Made by a program: the position numbers and the translations under genes. DNA of 34,521 bases from JAJZOM01 sp046703545 (lineage in GTDB: Archaea > Thermoplasmatota > Thermoplasmata > Thermoplasmatales > Thermoplasmataceae), in the NCBI GenBank assembly GCA_046703545.1, contig JBJKSX010000014.1, positions 1 through 34,521 on the forward strand, written 5' to 3'. This document shows positions 22,282 to 30,488 of the stretch, one piece after another; position 1 is the first letter of the stretch; every line of letters starts with the position of its first letter. The notes under the pieces were generated by a model. The model was not told the DNA's origin. It was given only the letters and a program-made list of their open reading frames with translations, and ran no database searches.

Positions 22282-23476
22282 TGTCCTTGAGAAATTCCCT
22301 GACAAAAGACGTTGCGTATGTTCCCTTCCCAAGGCTGAATTCCAGGGTGCTTGGCGGGTTAACCTCAAAACCGAGAGGTTTGCACGAAATGATCCTTCTT
22401 TCCCCACTTGAAGAAAGATCTGCATGCCCCTGTATTCTGAACATGGAGGGATCCACTTCCTCCTCTTCAAGTATCTTCTCTTCAATATCGCCCTGGAAAC
22501 CACCAGAAAGTTCAGAATCATAACCAAAAAGCGGGGCGCTGATGCGGAGGGAATCACTCTTCACAAGATCGGATATCTTTTCCAGGTTCATCCTGTTGAC
22601 CTGTATCTCGTAACTCTTGTCCGCGTTGAAAAACCCGTCCACTTTGAGGGCCACGTCTCCCACCTGTGGTTCATTGAAGTGCTCGAGTTTCTGGATCCTA
22701 TCCGAAAGAATTCTGTTGAATATATATGACTGGTAGGCGTGCACAAACATTATTGAGAGGTTCCTCGGGAGAACAGAAAATGCATCGTCAAGGTTTCCAT
22801 GCTCATTCAGGTATCCGAGCAGGGATCTCTCAAAAGAAAGCCTCTCGGGGAATTCCTTCAGTGCTAAAACTGGATCATTGTGTTCCGCAAAATTGATCCT
22901 GAAATCATCTGTGTCAAACTTGGGGTCATAAAGGTACGTCATCGCAGCCTTTTCATATTCGCCATGTACCAGCAGCCTGCCAATCTGGTGGGTATTGGTC
23001 CTTATGGAGCCGAATCTTTGAAGGCCGAAGAAATTGGGAAATCCTCCAAGGCTCATGATTTCATCATACGCCTTCATTATTTTTCCGCTCACATCTCCCT
23101 CGCTGCGCAGGTTTATTGTGAATCGGTTTCCCAGGAGGTCACCAAGTTTGAGCATAGTATCGCTCCTGAAATTATCCAGCACTTCCACGTCATTGATCTG
23201 TATTGAATCTGGGTCAAAGTGGTGATTCAGGCAAAAGAACTGTGTGGTTATGCCTTTCTTGTCCTTGGTTCCACAGTATGTTATTCTCTTCTTGCTGATA
23301 TTGAGATACCTTGCAAGATAGACAAGGAACCTGTTAGTGTCCCAGTTCTTCAGCCTGACCTTCAATATGGCGTACTTTCCGTTTTCTGACCGTGGGATAT
23401 GAACAGGCACTTCCTCCACTACAAAATCCTCGGCCTCATCTTTCAGCCTTCCGCTGATTCCAGGTCCATGAGTCAC
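22268..23476 (-). CDS. truD: tRNA pseudouridine(13) synthase TruD
   Basis: This enzyme makes pseudouridine at position 13 of tRNA. The sequence has GPGISGRLKDEAEDFVVEEV, the catalytic segment YCGTKDKKGITTQ, GNRFTINLR, FFGLQRFG, and a C-terminal LGKGTYATSFVREFLK, all TruD features. The first conventional start is GTG at 23476. However, the frame upstream encodes AEEIAGISAYVT, which resembles the N-terminal strand found before GIGG in archaeal TruD. No ATG, GTG or TTG precedes it before the stop at 23531. The true start may be the ATT at 23521, which overlaps the mqnC stop by one base and would give 417 residues. Confidence 0.9.
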   Translation of the reverse strand: MTHGPGISGRLKDEAEDFVVEEVPVHIPRSENGKYAILKVRLKNWDTNRFLVYLARYLNISKKRITYCGTKDKKGITTQFFCLNHHFDPDSIQINDVEVLDNFRSDTMLKLGDLLGNRFTINLRSEGDVSGKIMKAYDEIMSLGGFPNFFGLQRFGSIRTNTHQIGRLLVHGEYEKAAMTYLYDPKFDTDDFRINFAEHNDPVLALKEFPERLSFERSLLGYLNEHGNLDDAFSVLPRNLSIMFVHAYQSYIFNRILSDRIQKLEHFNEPQVGDVALKVDGFFNADKSYEIQVNRMNLEKISDLVKSDSLRISAPLFGYDSELSGGFQGDIEEKILEEEEVDPSMFRIQGHADLSSSGERRIISCKPLGFEVNPPSTLEFSLGKGTYATSFVREFLKDNVSS

Positions 23477-23516
23477 ATAAGCCGATATGCCCGCAATTTC
23501 CTCAGCTGTTTTGGGC

Positions 23517-24623
23517 CTAATCGTAATACTTTACCACTCTGTAGAGGTTGTCCCTTTCGACCACTGACATTCCTATCTGCTTCAGGCTGTTTATGATGAG
23601 TTCCTTTCTCAGGTTTCCAACTTTTTTTCCTGTGGCCGGAATGACTTTCTCATCGTAGATGGTTCCGCCCCAGTCATTGGCCCCGTACAGAACAGCCATC
23701 TGGCCCATTTGCATTCCGTTTGTCAGCCATGAGCTCTGGATAACAGGTATGGAGTTGTTGAGAACAATTCTGGAGATTGCAATATTCCGGAGAACCTCTG
23801 CCCCACCAGCCCTGTATTTCACCAGGCCTTTTCTTTCCAGCTCAGTGTTTCCAGGTTCAAAGTTCCAGGGTGTGAAACTGAGGAATCCGTTGTATTTCTT
23901 TTGGAGATTTACGAGTGAAAGAAGATGGTCTGCTTTGTGTTCGGCCCTTTCCACATGCCCGAACATCATTGTTGCCGAACTGTGTATTCCTATCCTGTGG
24001 GCAGCTTCCATGACCTTAAGCCAGTCATCTCCACTGTTCAGTGGCCTTCCCAGTACCTTCCTTACATCCGCAGAGAATATCTCGGCACCTGCACCTGGAA
24101 TTGATTCAAGGCCGCTCTCGGCAAGCCTTGAAATGGTCTCTTCGAGGCTAATGTGCTCCTTTCTGGAGATGAAGGAAATTTCTGAGGTTGAGAGCCCGTG
24201 TATGCCAAGGCCCGGATACGCTTCCCTAATGGCAGAAAACAGATCGGTGTAATAGCTGAGTGGAAGCTTTGGGTTCACTCCTCCCTGGATAAGCAGCTGT
24301 CTGATTCCCAGGTCGTGGTAAAAATGGTGGATCCTCTTTACGACATCCTCCTTGGAAAGGGTGTAAGCATCATCCTCGGGCCCTGTCCTGTAGAATGCAC
24401 AGAAATTGCACCTCACATTGCACACGTTGGTGTAGTTCAGGATCATGTTGGACACAAATGACACGTATCTGCCCGAAATCTTGGCAGCAAGATCTCTGGC
24501 GACTTTTCCCAGCGCATTGAGATCAGCTTCATTGTACATGAAGACAATATCGTCCCTGTCCGGCGTTTCCCCGGACAAGACCTTCAGGTAAATGTCTTCC
24601 AGAGCATCGACTTGCTGAAGCAT
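23517..24623 (-). CDS. mqnC: cyclic dehypoxanthinyl futalosine synthase (radical SAM)
   Basis: A 368-residue radical SAM enzyme that closes the ring of dehypoxanthine futalosine in menaquinone synthesis. The cluster motif is NVCNVRCNFCAFYR (C68, C72, C75). Further features are LIQGGVNPKLPLSYY, GLSTSEISFISR, ESIPGAGAEIF and a C-terminal GANDWGGTIYDE, which match MqnC rather than CofG/CofH. The start at 24623 has TATA-like sequence at 24642-24650 (minus strand), fitting a leaderless mRNA. truD follows with its frame touching the mqnC stop. mqnE and mqnA lie on the other strand beyond the protease gene. Confidence 0.92.
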   Translation of the reverse strand: MLQQVDALEDIYLKVLSGETPDRDDIVFMYNEADLNALGKVARDLAAKISGRYVSFVSNMILNYTNVCNVRCNFCAFYRTGPEDDAYTLSKEDVVKRIHHFYHDLGIRQLLIQGGVNPKLPLSYYTDLFSAIREAYPGLGIHGLSTSEISFISRKEHISLEETISRLAESGLESIPGAGAEIFSADVRKVLGRPLNSGDDWLKVMEAAHRIGIHSSATMMFGHVERAEHKADHLLSLVNLQKKYNGFLSFTPWNFEPGNTELERKGLVKYRAGGAEVLRNIAISRIVLNNSIPVIQSSWLTNGMQMGQMAVLYGANDWGGTIYDEKVIPATGKKVGNLRKELIINSLKQIGMSVVERDNLYRVVKYYD

Positions 24624-24892
24624 GGGCGCTTATTTATTCAGAAATAATAACCCTTTGTATTTCAGAAGAGTTACAAAGGAGTTTGCCAGGTTCAGAGTGC
24701 CATTACGGTTTCGCCCAGATCGGTGGATGCAAGGAACCACCATTATTCATGGCTGTTCCATGGGCAATAGACTTGTAATCGGTCATTATATTTGATCAAC
24801 AGGTAATCTCTTTTCAATAGACTGTATTTAGCAAATCTCCTGTGCCTATGTTATGCAGACAGGCAATATGGTTTCGTACGAAGCGAGCAAGT

Positions 24893-24920
24893 TTTAGTAA
24901 TTCTTCATATTATTACTAAA
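24893..24920 (+). promoter_or_regulatory. inverted repeat over the htpX-like TATA region
   Basis: TTTAGTAAT (24893-24901) and ATTACTAAA (24912-24920) are a perfect 9-bp inverted repeat with a 10-nt spacer. A TATA-like CATATTATTA (24906-24915) lies within it. The half-site TTAGTAAT is shared with the operator-like repeat over the fur promoter. Confidence 0.45.
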
Positions 24921-24941
24921 TGCAGATAAACGATGATAGCT

Positions 24942-24982
24942 GCTTAATCCAATGGAGATGGAAGAATGCCATTGGATAATGC
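24942..24982 (+). promoter_or_regulatory. leader hairpin just upstream of the htpX-like ribosome binding site
   Basis: ATCCAATGG (24947-24955) and CCATTGGAT (24969-24977) pair perfectly around a 13-nt loop. Extension by five more positions gives 12 of 14 pairs (24942-24982). The AGGGTGAT ribosome binding site begins at 24983. The predicted transcription start near 24936 would include the whole hairpin in the leader. Confidence 0.45.
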
Positions 24983-24994
24983 AGGGTGATTTCA

Positions 24995-26005
24995 ATGCCT
25001 GATGAATTGAGCAGGGAGGAAGCTCGTTATTACAGCAGGGTAGTGGCCCTAAACCAGATCTCTTCGCTTGTGGCTTTCCTTCCACCTCTTTTTGCCGTTT
25101 TCATTGGACTGGAGCTTACTGATTTTGCATTCATCCTGGCCGCGCAGATTGCAATTTTACTGCTCACCTCAACACTCAAGTACAGGCTGGAGAAGAAATA
25201 CCGGGACATAGAGGTGAACATGCTCCCCTATGTTTTGAGGAACACATTCTCGTACGCAATCATCAGTGTTTCAATTCCAGTGGGGTTCTTCCTCATTGAC
25301 CTCTTCTACCGCCTATCGCCGTTGATGAGAGTGATACTGATCAATGTGCTGTTTGTGATGGGCTTATTCCTTCTGGTTTCAAACCTTCCTGCAAGCAGGG
25401 CACTCAAGATATCAGAACCACTGAAGGACCCTGAGCTACTGGAGGAGGCTTCAACCCTATCATCCAAACTTGGCACAGGAGACCTGCAGATCTACGTAAT
25501 CAACATGGACAAATTCAAGATCGCAAACGCTGCCCAGATAGGGGCTAGAAAATTCTTCGTCTTCCTGTCAAGTTACCTTCTGAAGAACCTGACCCCAGAA
25601 GAGAATATAGCGGTCATCGCCCATGAGTTTGCGCACGCAAGCAGAAGGCATGTGCTCAAGATGGTTGCCATAGCATGGCTCATAAGTGTTGTTTCAGCCA
25701 ACCTTATACTGTTTCCCGTGGACTCTGGCCTGTTTCCCGTTATTTCATATGTCCTGCCACTGGTTGGGCTGGCCATCATAATGACTTCGACACTGTTTGT
25801 GCTTCCGGCAATCCAGAGGCGGTTTGAAACCCAGGCTGACCTGCTTGCGACAGAGATATACAACGGGGAGCACCTCATATCTGCGCTGGAGAAGATAAAT
25901 GAGCTCAATCTTACCCCCGGGACCCTTTCCAGTCACTGGAATATGAGCCATCCAGCCACAGCAGAACGGATACGCAGGATCAGGGCTCATGCCAGGAAAC
26001 CCTGA
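24995..26005 (+). CDS. htpX: HtpX-like M48 family membrane metalloprotease
   Basis: A 336-residue membrane zinc protease, probably for quality control of membrane proteins. There are membrane segments near residues 25-60, 85-105 and 112-130, then the catalytic helix VIAHEFAHASRRH with HExxH at 210-214. Two more helices follow (about 222-240 and 248-272), and the third ligand is in RRFETQADLLA (E278, D282). The ATG at 24995 follows the site AGGGTGAT at 5 nt; an in-frame GTG at 24986 overlaps that site and is unlikely. The gene lies between mqnC and mqnE. A paralogue lacking the active site is at 19063-20064. Confidence 0.88.
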   Translation: MPDELSREEARYYSRVVALNQISSLVAFLPPLFAVFIGLELTDFAFILAAQIAILLLTSTLKYRLEKKYRDIEVNMLPYVLRNTFSYAIISVSIPVGFFLIDLFYRLSPLMRVILINVLFVMGLFLLVSNLPASRALKISEPLKDPELLEEASTLSSKLGTGDLQIYVINMDKFKIANAAQIGARKFFVFLSSYLLKNLTPEENIAVIAHEFAHASRRHVLKMVAIAWLISVVSANLILFPVDSGLFPVISYVLPLVGLAIIMTSTLFVLPAIQRRFETQADLLATEIYNGEHLISALEKINELNLTPGTLSSHWNMSHPATAERIRRIRAHARKP

Positions 26006-26079
26006 GTTCATGGCACAATGATGTGGAAATTTGCAGATTTAAAAGAAACGGTTAACTATGCGTTGGAAATCTCAAAGGC

Positions 26080-27195
26080 ATGGAGAGAGCCCTGGATTAC
26101 CCTGTTGAATACTGGAGTGAATACCTGGATCAGAATTACCCGCTTAACTTCAAGGACTCCATGAGCCTTGCTAGGGAACTTGAACTTCCACAGATGATGA
26201 GACTTGCCAATCGGCTTACTTCAAGGCAGGTTGGAGATACGGTGACTTATGCAGTCTCATACAACATTAATTATTCAAACTACTGCACTGCCAGTTGCCC
26301 AATATGCGCGTTCTACGTTCCAATGGCAATGAAGGGGAAGACCGACAGGGGCTATGAGCTTTCCATGGACCAGGTCCGCAAGGAACTGGAAAAGGCGAAG
26401 CAGCAGGAAGCAACAGAGATACACATCGTGGGCGGCTTCAATTCAGATCTGGAACTCGAGTACTATGAGGAACTATTCAGGACGGTGAAGAGCCACCTTC
26501 CAGATGTCACTCTCAAAGCCCTTACCATTCCGGAAATTGATTTTATAGCCAGGACAACGGGAAATTCCCTTAAGGAAACGGTAGAAAGGTTTCACCGGGC
26601 AGGGATGGATGCACACACTGGCGGAGGAGCCGAAATATTCGACCCAGAAGTGAGAAAGAAGATGACCACCCCCCAGAAGCTGACCGGAGAGCAGTGGCTC
26701 GAGGATGCCAAGATAATCCATGGCATGGGAATACGTGGGAATTCCACAATGACCTACGGCCATCTTGAGAAACTCGAACACATAGTGGATCATATCATAA
26801 AGCTGAGGGACAACCAGAGGGAAGTACCCGGTTTCCTTTCATTCATCCCGCTGAAGTTCAGCCCGGACAACACTCCATTGCAGAAGAGTGGCAGGGTCAG
26901 GCTTCCCGCATCGGGAGAACTGGACCTGAAGGTCATTGCGCTTGCGAGAATACTTGGAGGGCAGGACCTGAGAAACATAAGCGTCTATTGGGTTGCAATA
27001 GGAAAAGAACTCGCACAGGTTGCGCTCAACGGCGGTGGAAGTGATTTGGTGGGCACGGCCTTCAGCGAAAAGATCTTCGGGGCCACTGACAGGAGGGAAA
27101 ACACCTCAATTGAGGAACTCAATGACATGGTCCGCCAGATAGGAAAAACCCCTGCCCAGAGGGATACATTCTACAATATAACCCATTATGGGTGA
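26080..27195 (+). CDS. mqnE: aminofutalosine synthase (radical SAM)
   Basis: A 371-residue radical SAM enzyme that joins 3-enolpyruvylbenzoate (from MqnA's product) with the SAM-derived adenosyl radical to give aminofutalosine. The cluster motif is NYCTASCPICAFYV (C69, C73, C76). Other features are EIHIVGGFNSDLELEYY, LTIPEIDFIAR, DAHTGGGAEIFDPEVR, GNSTMTYGHLE and FIPLKFSPDNT, typical of MqnE. A TATA-like ATTTAAAAG at 26037-26045 suggests a leader of about 12 nt. mqnA follows 66 nt downstream with its own TATA element. Confidence 0.93.
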   Translation: MERALDYPVEYWSEYLDQNYPLNFKDSMSLARELELPQMMRLANRLTSRQVGDTVTYAVSYNINYSNYCTASCPICAFYVPMAMKGKTDRGYELSMDQVRKELEKAKQQEATEIHIVGGFNSDLELEYYEELFRTVKSHLPDVTLKALTIPEIDFIARTTGNSLKETVERFHRAGMDAHTGGGAEIFDPEVRKKMTTPQKLTGEQWLEDAKIIHGMGIRGNSTMTYGHLEKLEHIVDHIIKLRDNQREVPGFLSFIPLKFSPDNTPLQKSGRVRLPASGELDLKVIALARILGGQDLRNISVYWVAIGKELAQVALNGGGSDLVGTAFSEKIFGATDRRENTSIEELNDMVRQIGKTPAQRDTFYNITHYG

Positions 27196-27261
27196 CCACC
27201 TTTTCTGAAACCCAAAATAATGTAAGGTCTTTTAATCAACTGCCGCGATTAAGTTCTGCTT

Positions 27262-28011
27262 ATGCTGGGAATCATCAATTTCACCCACAGTGATCACCTT
27301 TACGCCGCTTACAGTGACAAGAGCCTGGTTCTGAGGGATACCCCCAAGAACATAATGAAACACATTCTGCAGGGAAGACTTGATTGTGGAATGGTGTCCC
27401 TGTTTGAGTTCCTCGAAAACCAGAGTAAGCTTGAACTTGTTGAAAGTGCAACAATACACTCGCTCAGGGGAACAATGTCAACCCTCCTTGTTACCAGGAA
27501 GAATTCAATTTCCTCTCCCATGAAGATCGCTGTGACCGAACATACCAGGACCACTGCGGTGTATCTGGAACTAGTCCTCAGGAAGATGAACATTGAGTAT
27601 AGCCTTATCTGGAGCAGGGAAAGAGATGCCGGGGCTTTACTGAAAGAGGCGGATTATGCCCTGGTGATAGGTGACGAGGCACTGAAGGTGTATTCCACCA
27701 ATTTGAGAATCATCTGGGACCTTGGATACCAGTTCAGTGCACTCTACTCAATGTTGCCTGTTTTCAGTGTCACGGTCAAATCCAAAGGCAAGGATTGCAC
27801 AAGGGAGATAGAGCTCCTTGACCAGGCCGTAATAGATTCCCAGGAGCACATCGGGCAGGCAATCCAGGAAGACAGCATGAGGCTTGGCCTCCCGGAAGAC
27901 ACACTGCGAAGATACTTCCGCACAATACGCCTGGAGTTCAGCAAAGAGGTGAAAAAGACGGTTGATTTTCTCTCCAGATACTACACAGACAATCTTTCCG
28001 AAAAGCCATAA
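27262..28011 (+). CDS. mqnA: chorismate dehydratase
   Basis: A 249-residue enzyme of the periplasmic-binding-protein fold that dehydrates chorismate to 3-enolpyruvylbenzoate, the first step of the futalosine pathway. Recognisable parts are LQGRLDCGMVSLFEF, IHSLRGTMSTLLVTRK, IAVTEHTRTTAVYLELVL, ADYALVIGDEALKVY and IWDLGYQF. It has no signal peptide, so it is cytoplasmic. TTTTAAT (27230-27236) is centred about 29 nt before the ATG, suggesting a leaderless transcript. The nucleosidase and MqnD steps are not encoded in the window. Confidence 0.9.
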   Translation: MLGIINFTHSDHLYAAYSDKSLVLRDTPKNIMKHILQGRLDCGMVSLFEFLENQSKLELVESATIHSLRGTMSTLLVTRKNSISSPMKIAVTEHTRTTAVYLELVLRKMNIEYSLIWSRERDAGALLKEADYALVIGDEALKVYSTNLRIIWDLGYQFSALYSMLPVFSVTVKSKGKDCTREIELLDQAVIDSQEHIGQAIQEDSMRLGLPEDTLRRYFRTIRLEFSKEVKKTVDFLSRYYTDNLSEKP

Positions 28012-28048
28012 CAGCATTGAAGAAAATAACGATCCGCAGTTGGACATA

Positions 28049-28057
28049 TTTATATAT
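28049..28057 (+). promoter_or_regulatory. TATA box of guaB
   Basis: TTTATATAT is centred 25 nt before the ATG at 28078. It overlaps the upstream in-frame codon at 28057, which is therefore not the start. Confidence 0.6.
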
Positions 28058-28077
28058 TGATTTTCCCTTATGGCGAC

Positions 28078-29535
28078 ATGTTTAAGGATAAATTTGAGAA
28101 CCTTAAGAAAGGATACACCTACGACGACGTTCTCCTGATTCCTTCCAAGAGCCCCATCGAACCACGCGAGGCAAATGTTTCTTCAAAGTTTTCACGAAAT
28201 ATCGATCTGAAATTGCCCATTGCCAGTTCTCCAATGGACACCGTCACCGAAACGGAAATGGCCGTTGCAATGGCGAGAAATGGCGCAATAGGGATCCTTC
28301 ACAGAAATGTGTCCGTGAATCAGCAGGCAAGTTTTGTCAAGAGCCTGAAAAGGAAAGAGTCCATAATTATCCGAAATGTCCACACAGTTTCCCCGGAAAC
28401 CCCCATCCCTGAACTCAGGAATATAATGAAGACAAAGAACATTGGAGGACTTCCAGTGGTTTCCGGTGAAAAACTTGTTGGCATAGTGACAAAAAGGGAC
28501 CTTGAATTTGCAGGGAAAGAGAACAGGAAAGTCTCTGACATAATGGTGAAGGAAGTTGTGTATGCCCAGGACAATATAGACATTGACGAGGCACTGGAGA
28601 TTCTGTACAAGAACAGGGTCGAGAAGCTTCCACTCGTTGACAAGTCAGGAAGGGTTGTGGGCCTGATAACCGCCAAGGATGTCACCACAAGGCAGAAGTT
28701 TCCAGATGCCAGCAGGAACAAGGATGGCAAGCTCATTGTTGGGGCGGCAATAGGGCCGTTTGACATTGACCGCGCCCTTACTCTTGAGAAAGAGGGCGTA
28801 GACGTCCTGGTCGTTGACACTGCACATGCACACAATGAAAATGTCCTCGCTTCCCTCAAGAAGATGAGGAAAGAAATTTCAGTAGATCTTGTAGCAGGAA
28901 ACATAGCCACCAAGGAGGCTGCAGAAGACCTCATTTCACTGGGCGCAGACGGGCTCAGGGTTGGCATCGGTCCGGGATCCATCTGCACCACCAGGGTTAT
29001 TGCCGGAATAGGTGTTCCACAGCTCACAGCGGTATCTGATGTGGCAGAGGTTGCCGAGGGTCATAAAATACCGGTTATCGCTGATGGTGGAATCCGGTTC
29101 TCTGGGGACATCGTGAAAGCACTGGCCGCTGGTGCAAATTCAGTCATGCTTGGGTCCCTGTTCGCAGGGACTGAGGAGAGCCCCGGGGAGGAAATTATCC
29201 TTAACGGGCGCAAATACAAGTCATACAGGGGCATGGGCTCCATTGGAGCCATACAGACTGGAATTTCCGACCGGTATGGCAAGCTGGGTGCAACAAAGTA
29301 CGTTGCGGAAGGGGTTGAGGCTGTGGTTCCTTTCCGCGGCAAGACAGAAGAGGTGCTTTTCCAGCTTATCGGCGGAATAAAATCAGGCATGGGATACGTA
29401 GGTGCAAGGAACATAGATGATCTGAGAAAGAATTCAAGATTTGTCAGGATTAGTTCCAGCGGGCTCAAGGAGAGCCACCCGCACGACATACGAATAACAA
29501 GCGAACCCCCCAACTACCAACTCTATCAGGTATAA
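28078..29535 (+). CDS. guaB: IMP dehydrogenase
   Basis: A 485-residue enzyme that oxidises IMP to XMP with NAD, the committed step to GMP. The TIM-barrel begins with GYTYDDVLLIPSKS. A pair of CBS domains is inserted at about residues 95-205. The catalytic cysteine is C303 in GIGPGSICTTR, and the flap region GMGSIGAIQ...AEGVEAVVPFRG is present. The C-terminus is of normal length. The TATA box at 28049-28057 sets a leaderless start at 28078. The gene for the next enzyme, the GMP synthetase ATPase subunit, is 15 kb away in this window. Confidence 0.97.
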   Translation: MFKDKFENLKKGYTYDDVLLIPSKSPIEPREANVSSKFSRNIDLKLPIASSPMDTVTETEMAVAMARNGAIGILHRNVSVNQQASFVKSLKRKESIIIRNVHTVSPETPIPELRNIMKTKNIGGLPVVSGEKLVGIVTKRDLEFAGKENRKVSDIMVKEVVYAQDNIDIDEALEILYKNRVEKLPLVDKSGRVVGLITAKDVTTRQKFPDASRNKDGKLIVGAAIGPFDIDRALTLEKEGVDVLVVDTAHAHNENVLASLKKMRKEISVDLVAGNIATKEAAEDLISLGADGLRVGIGPGSICTTRVIAGIGVPQLTAVSDVAEVAEGHKIPVIADGGIRFSGDIVKALAAGANSVMLGSLFAGTEESPGEEIILNGRKYKSYRGMGSIGAIQTGISDRYGKLGATKYVAEGVEAVVPFRGKTEEVLFQLIGGIKSGMGYVGARNIDDLRKNSRFVRISSSGLKESHPHDIRITSEPPNYQLYQV

Positions 29536-29559
29536 TCCGTCCGGATTGTACCATTCACA

Positions 29560-29566
29560 TTTATAT
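29560..29566 (+). promoter_or_regulatory. TATA box of the surface protein gene
   Basis: TTTATAT is centred 29 nt before the ATG at 29592, supporting that start over the earlier in-frame ATG at 29565. Confidence 0.5.
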
Positions 29567-29591
29567 GAGAGGTTTCCGATCTGGTGTACAT

Positions 29592-30479
29592 ATGAGTAAA
29601 GGAAAGAATGTTGCATTGCTTTTAGTGGCTGTCCTGGCAGCTTCAGCGCTGATTCCGGCAAGCCATGCATCAAACATTACACTTGTCCTTAATCCCAGTG
29701 CCAACGAGGCAACCATGAATGCCTACATAAATTCAAGCCTCTCCATCTCCACAAACAGTTCATCCGCTTTAGGGCAGATCCTTGTCAAGGACATTGCCTC
29801 AACCCAGACGGGGGGGAACCTCACCATAGGCCAGTCAACACAGAGCAGGGGTTCAATAGCCTTCGAGATAATGAACAACAGCATATCCCGTATGGACGCT
29901 TCTGCACATCTTGACAGCCTTGCCATGAGCTACCAGAGAACAGTGGACAATGTCACCTCTGGAAGCCTGGTGACATTCTATTCCAACACCTCTCTGAAGA
30001 TTGGCATTGTGGTAAAAGGGATTTTCAACAACAACTCCGCAAACCTTTCATGGAGAAGTTTCTCCACTAATCAGACCGTCCCGCTCAATGGAATAGATGT
30101 GAATCAGGTGAACTTCAACAACACAATAATGTCAGGGACGGGCCCTGTAAACACCGTGAACATGAGTGTGTTCGCAAAGTCACTGCTTCAGTGGAACAGA
30201 TCCTACGATCCGGGCACAAACGTTACAACCTTTTCACTGAACGCGGGAAAGACTGTGGACATCAACTACAGCCCGGGCGGTGCGGCAGGTTTCAACCTCA
30301 CTTACATCCTCGACCCCTCATTCTCCATTTCTGCCCCAGGTTATGACACTGCCAGTGCAGACTCAATCACCGTGGGCAATCCCCCAGCCTCTAACCCGGC
30401 AATATACTATGGAATGGGGGCAGTTTTCATCGCGGTGGTGCTGGTTCCAATGCTTCTGAGAAGGCGCAGGCTCAAGTGA
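29592..30479 (+). CDS. sequon-rich secreted, membrane-anchored surface protein
   Basis: A 295-residue extracellular protein. Residues 1-26 form a signal peptide (NVALLLVAVLAASALIPASHA, likely cut after SHA). The mature part is rich in Asn, Ser and Thr, predicted as beta structure, and has 16 N-x-S/T sequons. The C-terminus has one membrane helix (YYGMGAVFIAVVLVPMLL) followed by RRRR, giving an outside-facing protein with a short cytoplasmic tail. It is probably heavily N-glycosylated, as for surface proteins of acidophilic archaea without a rigid wall. I do not recognise the family. The stop is 9 nt from that of the opposing UDG gene. Confidence 0.8.
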   Translation: MSKGKNVALLLVAVLAASALIPASHASNITLVLNPSANEATMNAYINSSLSISTNSSSALGQILVKDIASTQTGGNLTIGQSTQSRGSIAFEIMNNSISRMDASAHLDSLAMSYQRTVDNVTSGSLVTFYSNTSLKIGIVVKGIFNNNSANLSWRSFSTNQTVPLNGIDVNQVNFNNTIMSGTGPVNTVNMSVFAKSLLQWNRSYDPGTNVTTFSLNAGKTVDINYSPGGAAGFNLTYILDPSFSISAPGYDTASADSITVGNPPASNPAIYYGMGAVFIAVVLVPMLLRRRRLK

Positions 30480-30488
30480 GGGCAAAAA

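Larger units (their letters stand above)
24624..24994. other. 371-nt intergenic region between mqnC and the htpX-like gene
   Basis: This is the longest clearly non-coding gap in the window. It holds the divergent promoters, a 9-bp direct repeat CAATAGACT (24765-24773 and 24815-24823, start to start 50 nt), a 10-bp palindrome TTCGTACGAA (24873-24882), a perfect inverted repeat at 24893-24920 and a hairpin at 24942-24982. I see no tRNA and no convincing open frame. The middle part (24660-24870) has no structure that I can name. Confidence 0.5.

Noticed and set aside
24765..24823. Direct repeat CAATAGACT with a 50-nt period, considered as a CRISPR or insertion-sequence trace
   Set aside because: There are only two copies of 9 nt, with no terminal inverted repeats, transposase or further repeat units.
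24660..24900. Possible tRNA or stable RNA in the long mqnC-htpX gap
   Set aside because: No T-arm GGTTCRANNCC, no acceptor-stem pairing and no GC-rich island stood out in the otherwise AT-rich DNA.
28320..29027. A 235-codon open frame antisense to guaB
   Set aside because: It is a shadow of the CBS and barrel region of IMP dehydrogenase, with no promoter and a low-complexity Ser/Thr/Phe-rich product.
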